Positions 29,407 to 35,146 of a DNA stretch of 35,146 nucleotides are shown here, in pieces (position 1 is the first letter of the stretch; each line of letters begins with the position of its first letter). The notes under the pieces were generated by a model, which was not told the origin of the DNA, ran no database searches, and saw nothing but the letters and a program-made list of their open reading frames with translations. The translations under genes and the position numbers were made by a program. Origin of the DNA: T3Sed10-241 sp036796255. Lineage in GTDB: Bacteria; Bacteroidota; Bacteroidia; Flavobacteriales_D; Cryomorphaceae. The stretch spans positions 1 to 35,146 of the forward strand of contig DAIRDH010000034.1 in NCBI GenBank assembly GCA_036796255.1, given 5' to 3'.

Positions 29407-32048
29407 ATTCTCAGTCTCAAAAACAGTGACGGTGTAAATCCGAGCCCATTTACTTCTCTCCTTCCAAGGTTAAAAAATTCTGTTCCTTCTTCGGGAACTT
29501 CAAAATAATCTATAAACATTACGTTCATGTTGTTGTAAACGTTATATATAGACAAGCCGCATTTTATGGCCCCCCGCTTGAGCGGAATGGTGTAAGTAGC
29601 TGCAAGGTCAAGGCGGTGATTCCATGAAGTACGGCTGGAATTCACCCTTCCCAAGCTTACAAATTGCTGCTGCTCACCATTTTCAAGTGTTACCACAAAT
29701 GTACCCAATACCGGTGTGTATGGCAATCCACTCGCTAATACAAACGAACCGGAGAAATCCCACCTGTTGTGTCCAATTTTGTAAACCGCATTGAATTCGT
29801 GCTGTGATACACCCAAACTTCTAAAGAAATCACCGTTGTTGACACCCTCATATCTGGAGCGGGCGTCGAGCCAAGTGTAGCCCAGCAGCACGTGCTGCTT
29901 TCCAAAAGTGCGCCGCAACAAGGCATCAACACCGAAAATTCGCCGTTCGCCACCAATGGCAAATTGATCTAAACTCCCGCTGGCGATCCCAAATTCCGGG
30001 AAAAGAAATTCTACAATGCCGCTTTCCACCTTGTGGTAAGCCTCGAGGTCGAGTTCCCATTCGCGGTGCTTTATCAATGCTCCAAGGATGTATTGATCGC
30101 TTTGAAGTACTGGCACATCCGTTTCGCCTGAAAGCGCCCAGGTTTCCGGGATACTAAAATAAAGGCTGCGCTCATTGAGCCGTCTGATCATTTGGTAGTA
30201 TCTACCCCCTGCAGCCTTCAAGCCCAGCATTTTGTTAATCTGGTAGGTCAGTGAAATGCGAGGCTCAAGGTAGGCTTGATCATTTCCGCTGTATTGTGAT
30301 GTGCGCAGGCCTCCCTTTACGCTGAAGTCACCAAGGCGTTTTTCATAATCCAGATAAAGTGCACCGAGCGTGGCAGCCTGCACGCTGTCGCTAAATATAA
30401 AATCCTGATCCTGAGACTGCAGCAACACTTGGTAGTCAGAGTGCCACGCTCCAAACTCGAGCTTGGAAGTGGTACTTAGCTCATAAGAGTTGTCAATCCG
30501 GAGGGTATTGTCATTCAAATTGACGCCCTGCTCGAAAAATCGCCTGCTCAGCAACTGGTCTCCATCAAGAAAAAAAGAAACCTCGGCATTCAGATCACTT
30601 CGATAACGCGAGATACCGTAATTGGCATATGTAAATAATCGGTCATTCCATTTTCGGGACCATTTAATACTGCCTCCTCGATTGCCCCAGTTTGTGGCAT
30701 CCTCCGAGACTCGGGTTACCCCGTCGGCCTCGGCGCCAAAGGCAATATTCAAATCGTCCTGACCCTGGTAAAAACTGATGGCAATAGCATCTTTGTCTGT
30801 CGGGTTGAAGTGAAATTTGACATTGAGGTCATTGAATGAAAAGTCTGGTACAGCATCACCTTCGAAGACATCAACATTGTTGGACTCCACATTGGGTATG
30901 CTCGAGTTGAATACATTGTTAAACATGGCCCGGTAAGTGGGCGTGCGCAGCAATCCCGTGTATGACCGCCGATACGCTAAAACTAAAGAAGCTTTATTCT
31001 CGACAATGGGCAGTTCAGCCACTACGTTGGCGCTCAACATTCCAGTCTCTACTGAGAGGGCTGGCTCCTTCTTGTTGCCATCTATGCCAGTGATATCAAC
31101 AAGTCCACTCGCCCTGCTGCCATATTTGGCGCCATAGCCGCCCTTGCTCACCTGCACGTTCTTCACTACATTGCTGTTGAAAGCGGTGAGAAAACCGAAA
31201 AAATGATCGACATGATAGAGCACTATTCCGTCAAATAGAATCAGATTTTCATCGGAGGCTGATCCGCGAATACGCAATCCCGATGAGGCCTCTGTATTGC
31301 TACTCACGCCAGGGAGTAGCCGAAGAGCAGCAAAAAGGTCTACCTCGCCAAGATTTGGCAGCCGCGCAATATCAGCGGGATTGAATGCGAGCTGCCCTGC
31401 CCTTTCGCCGAGCTCCAGCATTTCATCACGTTCGGCTGTGATGACCACTGAGGGCAAAACGCGCTCCTGCTTCACCATATTGAGGGCAAGGAAATCTTTG
31501 CTATTTTGTGCATTGAGTCTGAAATTTAAAGGCTTGTAGCCCAAATAGCGCACTGCTATGAGCATGGTATCATTGGGCACTTTCACCAGGCTAAACTTGC
31601 CATCGGAGTTGGCTGTGGTAGCAAGGGCAGTACCTGGCATACCGATCGAAGCGAATGGGAGGGCCTCTCCGGTATCCACATCCCGCACCACACCACTCAG
31701 GTCAAAATTGTTTCGCCGCGCTGGTTTGCTGACCTCTTTCTGGTCGGATTCAAATATCACATAAGTCGATCCTATCCGCTCAAAAGCCAAGCCCGACCCT
31801 TTCAATGTGATTTCCAAAAAGCCGCCAACACCTGTAAGGGTATCTGGCAACATCGGTACGATGATTTTGTCAATGCTGCCCGAACTGAACGAAAATGAAG
31901 CTTCTAGCTTAATTTGAAGGTGCTTCACTGCGCGAGTAAGTGGCTTCCCTTCAAGTCGCTTCAACGAAAGCGGATCCTTGCCGTCTTGTCCCTGGACAAA
32001 ATGAACGGCACATAGAGACAAGGCCAGAACCAGCGCGACACGTTTCAA
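29403..32048 (-). CDS. TonB-dependent receptor with STN signalling domain
   Basis: This 881-residue outer-membrane receptor has the following order. The signal peptide is cut near QGQ (residue 21). A secretin/TonB short N-terminal (STN) domain covers about 25-100 (LTRAVKHLQIKLEASFSFSSG, then GSTYVIF). A carboxypeptidase-regulatory-like domain covers about 115-195. The plug covers about 215-330 (VDLFAALRLLPGVSSNTEASSGLRIRG, LFDGIVLYHVDHFFG, GGYGAKYGSRASGLVDI). A beta-barrel ends FLRLRI. The STN domain marks it as a transducer that contacts FecR, as in FecA-type cell-surface signalling. The gene overlaps fecR by 4 nt upstream and the DUF4249 gene by 4 nt downstream. The ligand is unknown. Confidence 0.93.
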   Translation of the reverse strand: MKRVALVLALSLCAVHFVQGQDGKDPLSLKRLEGKPLTRAVKHLQIKLEASFSFSSGSIDKIIVPMLPDTLTGVGGFLEITLKGSGLAFERIGSTYVIFESDQKEVSKPARRNNFDLSGVVRDVDTGEALPFASIGMPGTALATTANSDGKFSLVKVPNDTMLIAVRYLGYKPLNFRLNAQNSKDFLALNMVKQERVLPSVVITAERDEMLELGERAGQLAFNPADIARLPNLGEVDLFAALRLLPGVSSNTEASSGLRIRGSASDENLILFDGIVLYHVDHFFGFLTAFNSNVVKNVQVSKGGYGAKYGSRASGLVDITGIDGNKKEPALSVETGMLSANVVAELPIVENKASLVLAYRRSYTGLLRTPTYRAMFNNVFNSSIPNVESNNVDVFEGDAVPDFSFNDLNVKFHFNPTDKDAIAISFYQGQDDLNIAFGAEADGVTRVSEDATNWGNRGGSIKWSRKWNDRLFTYANYGISRYRSDLNAEVSFFLDGDQLLSRRFFEQGVNLNDNTLRIDNSYELSTTSKLEFGAWHSDYQVLLQSQDQDFIFSDSVQAATLGALYLDYEKRLGDFSVKGGLRTSQYSGNDQAYLEPRISLTYQINKMLGLKAAGGRYYQMIRRLNERSLYFSIPETWALSGETDVPVLQSDQYILGALIKHREWELDLEAYHKVESGIVEFLFPEFGIASGSLDQFAIGGERRIFGVDALLRRTFGKQHVLLGYTWLDARSRYEGVNNGDFFRSLGVSQHEFNAVYKIGHNRWDFSGSFVLASGLPYTPVLGTFVVTLENGEQQQFVSLGRVNSSRTSWNHRLDLAATYTIPLKRGAIKCGLSIYNVYNNMNVMFIDYFEVPEEGTEFFNLGRREVNGLGFTPSLFLRLRI

Positions 32049-32896
32049 GGCATGAGGGTAATGCTTCCTTCTCCTTCTTTATAGCTCGCCCCAAAAGTCT
32101 TGGCAAGAATTTCTAAACTGCCTGCTCTATCATTTTTATAAAGCTGACCCGTATATTTTAAGGAGGGAGAGAGGGTAGATGTAACGGAGATATCGAAAGC
32201 CTTTTCCAATTCTGCATATACCAGACTCAAGGGAGCGTTTTCAAAAACCAAAGTGTCGCCAATCTGAGGCAATACGGCAGTAGTGCTCACATAAGGCTCT
32301 TTCAAGAGCTTGAGCTCCTTGCGCTTGCAAAATGCCAGCTCACCTGGGCTCAATTCCATCTGCTCAGTTTTGGTTTTCGCACATACCTTCCCAGAAAGGC
32401 AATGCACTGTAAGTCGCTCAGCATTGGCCCAAACAGAAAAAGAAGTACCAAGCACCTGAACTTCGCCTAGTGCAGTCCTTACACGGAATTGTCGGCCTGG
32501 CTTCACCTCAAAGAAAGCCTCCCCTTCGAGAATTAAGCTTCTCGAAAAAGACCATCCCAGGTTGTGATATTGGATGGAAGAATTTGGACTTAACTCAACA
32601 GCCGACCCATCGGGCAAAATCATCGCAAATTGCTCATTGCTTGAATTCTCGATGGTCTTGAGGCCCAAAAAGTAAAACAAAAAAGGAAGTCCGATTGCGA
32701 AAGCAATAATTGATGCAGCCCTGAGGCCATACCACCCTGACCTGAGGCGAATCACGGGAGTCTCGTTCGTTTCGCTATCGATGCGGGCCATCACCTTCAG
32801 CCGCGCCCTGGCAGTATCGCTTGCCGTGAAGGGTACTTGCATGCCGCTCATTTTGGCTTTCAAGGCATCATCCCATTGCTTTAAATCGTCACTCAT
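32045..32896 (-). CDS. FecR-family anti-sigma protein (first copy)
   Basis: This 283-residue single-pass protein has a cytoplasmic N-terminus, a membrane helix at about 56-78 and a FecR domain (about 88-190: ILPDGSAVELSPNSSIQYHN, GEAFFEVKPGRQFRVRTALGEVQVLGTSFSV). A DUF4974-type C-terminal module runs from about 215 to 283 (FENAPLSLVYAELEKAFDISV, LKYTGQLYKNDRAGSLEILAKTFG). It should bind the sigma factor encoded 4 nt upstream and respond to the STN domain of the receptor encoded with a 4-nt overlap downstream. Confidence 0.93.
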   Translation of the reverse strand: MSDDLKQWDDALKAKMSGMQVPFTASDTARARLKVMARIDSETNETPVIRLRSGWYGLRAASIIAFAIGLPFLFYFLGLKTIENSSNEQFAMILPDGSAVELSPNSSIQYHNLGWSFSRSLILEGEAFFEVKPGRQFRVRTALGEVQVLGTSFSVWANAERLTVHCLSGKVCAKTKTEQMELSPGELAFCKRKELKLLKEPYVSTTAVLPQIGDTLVFENAPLSLVYAELEKAFDISVTSTLSPSLKYTGQLYKNDRAGSLEILAKTFGASYKEGEGSITLMP

Positions 32897-32900
32897 CTCG

Positions 32901-33509
32901 TCACAAATTTTTTCCCAGATTATCTCGCAGGATGGCCAATGCTTTGGACATCCTCTTTTCCACCGCCTTTACGCCCAACCCGAGGCGCTCAGCAATTTCG
33001 TGATACTTGAGGTCATCAATTCTATTCATTAAAAACACCTCCCGGGCTCCATCGGGAATTTTGGCCAGCGCATCCTGAAGTTTTTGGTCAAACTCCTTCA
33101 TCTCAATAAGGTAATCAGGTGCTTGCTTGTCGGATTGGTCAGACTGCAAGTTAAGAAATTTGTACTTGAGTTGGTTGCGCTTAAGCTGGTTAATTAACAA
33201 GTTGCCAGCAATGGTGTACAAATACGCCTTAAGCGATGATTTGTCAAGGCGATCACGGGTTTCCCACAACTTCACAAATGCATCCTGCGCTACGTCTTCA
33301 CTCAACTCGGCATCACTGCATTTGTAGTACAAAAAGTTCCTGATCGGCTCGTAATACAAATCAAATACCTGCTCGAACTCTTTGCGGGAAAGGGTCTCAT
33401 TGCGGGAATTTGATTTGCTAAACAGCGCCAAGTTGGAGTTTTTCTTATGAATTTCGTAGGGTGTAAATATCACAAGTTTTTGCAAAAGCAAGTACATTGC
33501 CTTATTCAT
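32901..33509 (-). CDS. ECF-family RNA polymerase sigma factor (FecI-like)
   Basis: Region 2 (FEQVFDLYYEPIRNFLYYKCSDAELSEDVAQDAFVKLWETR) and region 4 (LAKIPDGAREVFLMNRIDDLKYHEIAERLGLGVKAVEKRMSKAL) are intact. I report the ATG at 33509 (202 residues). A longer frame from 33563 would leave only 26 bp to the divergent aldo/keto reductase gene, and even the chosen form has about 40 residues before region 2, so the real start may lie further downstream at a non-ATG codon. It leads the fecR-receptor-DUF4249 operon and should direct its transcription when the receptor senses its ligand. Confidence 0.9.
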   Translation of the reverse strand: MNKAMYLLLQKLVIFTPYEIHKKNSNLALFSKSNSRNETLSRKEFEQVFDLYYEPIRNFLYYKCSDAELSEDVAQDAFVKLWETRDRLDKSSLKAYLYTIAGNLLINQLKRNQLKYKFLNLQSDQSDKQAPDYLIEMKEFDQKLQDALAKIPDGAREVFLMNRIDDLKYHEIAERLGLGVKAVEKRMSKALAILRDNLGKNL

Positions 33510-33589
33510 TTGTGATATTTGAACCCGGAAGTACAAACTGCTGTTCTCATTGACCACACCCATTCACAAACCCCAATAAAACCAAACCC

Positions 33590-34573
33590 ATGAATTACCG
33601 ACGATTAGGAAAATCAGGACTTCAAGTAAGCGAACTCTCCTTCGGTTCGTGGATCACCTTTGGCAACCAAATACAAGATGGCACCTCAGAGGCGCTGATG
33701 AAAATGGCCTATGATGCCGGCATCAATTTCTTTGACAATGCCGAGGTGTATGCCGCAGGCGAGTCAGAGCGCGTGATGGGCAAAATCCTGAAAAAATTGG
33801 GCTGGCAACGCGATACCTTCATCGTTTCGAGCAAGGTATTCTTTGGTGCGGGCGGACAACTGCCTACGCAAAAAGGATTGAGCCGAAAGCACATTTTTGA
33901 GGCCTGCCACGATGCACTCAAGCGCCTGCAGGTCGATTACCTCGACCTCTTTTTCTGCCACCGCCCCGACAAGCAAACCCCCATTGAAGAAACGGTATGG
34001 GCCATGCACCACCTTATCGCTCAAGGCAAAATATTGTACTGGGGCACAAGCGAATGGAGTGCCCAGGAAATCATGGAAGCCCATATGGTGGCCCAGCGCT
34101 ACAAGCTCATTGGCCCGGTGATGGAGCAGCCGCAATACAACATGCTGGTGAGGCGCAAGGTAGAAGTGGAGTTTTCGCAGATTTACAAAACGGTGGGCCT
34201 CGGCACCACCATCTGGAGCCCTCTGGCCTCAGGTATCCTTACCGGAAAATACAACGATGGCAAGGAAGGAGAAACCCGCCTCAAACGCGCCGAGCTCTCA
34301 TGGCTCAGTGACAAATTGCTGGTGGAAGAAACCCTGGGGAAAGTGAAAAAACTCACGGCCTTCGCCGATGAAGTTGGTGTGTCGATGACGCACATGGCCA
34401 TTGCCTGGTGCCTGAAAAACGAAAACGTAAGCACCGTAATTCTTGGAGCAAGCCGCGAAGAGCAACTGGCCGAAAATCTGAAAGTGACGGATCACCTCGA
34501 CAAACTCACCCCCGAAGTTATGGAGCGCATCGATACGATCCTCGACAACAGTCCCGAGCGTCCCGCATTTTAA
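33590..34573 (+). CDS. Aldo/keto reductase (voltage-gated K+ channel beta-subunit-like)
   Basis: This 327-residue TIM-barrel NADPH-dependent oxidoreductase has the catalytic tetrad D49 and Y54 (FFDNAEVYAAGESE), K82 (SSKVFFG) and H124 (LFFCHRPD). NADPH-binding signatures are WSPLASGILTGKY and VILGASREEQLAENL. Overall it is closest to the Kv-beta/YghZ branch of aldo/keto reductases. The protein is cytoplasmic and its substrate cannot be inferred. The Lhr-type helicase gene starts 7 nt after its stop codon, so the two are probably cotranscribed. It is divergent from the ECF sigma gene. Confidence 0.93.
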   Translation: MNYRRLGKSGLQVSELSFGSWITFGNQIQDGTSEALMKMAYDAGINFFDNAEVYAAGESERVMGKILKKLGWQRDTFIVSSKVFFGAGGQLPTQKGLSRKHIFEACHDALKRLQVDYLDLFFCHRPDKQTPIEETVWAMHHLIAQGKILYWGTSEWSAQEIMEAHMVAQRYKLIGPVMEQPQYNMLVRRKVEVEFSQIYKTVGLGTTIWSPLASGILTGKYNDGKEGETRLKRAELSWLSDKLLVEETLGKVKKLTAFADEVGVSMTHMAIAWCLKNENVSTVILGASREEQLAENLKVTDHLDKLTPEVMERIDTILDNSPERPAF

Positions 34574-34580
34574 CTGAGCA

Positions 34581-35146
34581 ATGTCAAAAGCGGCATTGCA
34601 ACTGGCCTACGATTGGTTTAAGGGCCGCCGATGGCGGCCCTTCCCCTTTCAGGAAAATACCTGGAAGGCCTGCCTTGCCGGCAAATCGGGGATGCTCAAC
34701 GCCCCCACGGGCAGTGGAAAAACCTACGCGCTCTTCATCGGTGCAGCGCTTGCCACGCTCGAAGCCGACCTCAGGCAGCCCAAGCAAAGCAAGCGCGGAT
34801 TGCGCATACTGTGGATCACCCCGGTACGTGCACTCACCAAAGACATCAAGCGGGCTTGCACGGAATTTTGCGACGAAGTCGGCATCGACTGGGAAGTGGC
34901 CATCCGCACCGGCGATACCTCGACCAGCGAGCGCGCCCGCCTGAAAAAGAAGCCGCCCGAAGTGCTCATCACGACCCCTGAAAGCCTGCACCTGATGATT
35001 TCAAACAAGGGCTATGCCGACTACCTCGGCAAGCTCAGCTTTGTAATCGCCGATGAGTGGCATGAACTTATGGGCTCAAAACGCGCTGTGCTGCTGGAGC
35101 TGGCACTTTCGCGGCTCAAGCGCATTGCGCAGATTCAGGTGTGGGG
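34581..35146 (+). CDS. Ligase-associated DNA damage response DEXH-box helicase (Lhr family), N-terminal part
   Basis: An ATG at 34581 opens a frame that runs off the window after 188 codons. Visible motifs are the Q-motif-like FPFQENTW (21-28), Walker A APTGSGKT (42-49), motif Ia TPVRALTKD, RTGDTS, motif Ib TTPESLH and the Walker B-type box DEWHEL. DEWH and the surrounding sequence fit the Lhr-type helicases that go with the ATP-dependent ligase and beta-CASP exonuclease; here those two genes lie about 8.8 kb to the left on the other strand. It follows the aldo/keto reductase gene by 7 nt. The PdeM phosphoesterase gene may follow beyond the edge. Confidence 0.93.
   Translation, partial: MSKAALQLAYDWFKGRRWRPFPFQENTWKACLAGKSGMLNAPTGSGKTYALFIGAALATLEADLRQPKQSKRGLRILWITPVRALTKDIKRACTEFCDEVGIDWEVAIRTGDTSTSERARLKKKPPEVLITTPESLHLMISNKGYADYLGKLSFVIADEWHELMGSKRAVLLELALSRLKRIAQIQVW

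Noticed and set aside
1..35146. CRISPR array, rRNA genes, prophage or insertion sequence
   Set aside because: No regularly spaced direct repeats, rRNA segments, transposase or phage structural genes were seen on either strand.

Overview
The window comes from a member of the Bacteroidota, most likely Flavobacteriales or a close relative. The evidence is a SusC/SusD pair, type IX secretion (T9SS) C-terminal sorting domains, FecR/ECF-sigma/TonB-receptor signalling, DUF4249 and DUF5723 families, TAnnTTTG-type promoters, few visible Shine-Dalgarno sequences, and a tRNA gene without an encoded CCA. It is a draft scaffold: three runs of exactly 100 N (1963-2062, 10229-10328, 19943-20042) each interrupt a long gene, so those protein lengths are not reliable.

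Left part (1-5022). The 3' end of tRNA-fMet is followed by its terminator, a degenerate GIY-YIG gene and a decayed tRNA-fMet-like copy. Then come a 2OG-Fe(II) oxygenase and, on the minus strand, a compact housekeeping operon: cytochrome b-like membrane protein, cytochrome c lipoprotein, hflX, rbfA and a LolC/E-type permease. A promoter match (4991-5022) and a terminator (1540-1574) bracket it.

Centre-left (5026-15195). This is the most interesting region. A tightly packed minus-strand operon encodes SusC, SusD, a cyanophycinase-type S51 hydrolase predicted to be an outer-membrane lipoprotein, a second S51 hydrolase carrying a T9SS sorting domain, and a YfcC-family inner-membrane transporter. 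Beside it, on the plus strand, lie a T9SS-exported adhesin-like protein and a Thr-nucleophile isoaspartyl peptidase. Together these form a coherent candidate pathway for taking up and using cyanophycin or another beta-aspartyl peptide: cleavage at the cell surface, SusCD import, YfcC transport, and hydrolysis of beta-Asp dipeptides.

Centre (15197-23157). A lipoprotein/DUF5723 outer-membrane pair is followed by two exported amidohydrolase-family proteins. One is a fusion of a metal-site-less half and an intact half; the other lacks the metal ligands. A free-standing NUMOD4/HNH protein follows.

Right part (23159-35146). An ATP-dependent DNA ligase and its partner beta-CASP exonuclease overlap by 4 nt. 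The Lhr-type helicase that usually accompanies them starts only at 34581, behind an aldo/keto reductase. Between them sit RidA, a YhdH-type oxidoreductase, and a cell-surface signalling operon (ECF sigma, FecR, TonB receptor with STN domain, DUF4249 lipoprotein, a second FecR, and an unannotated 50-codon ORF) closed by a terminator.
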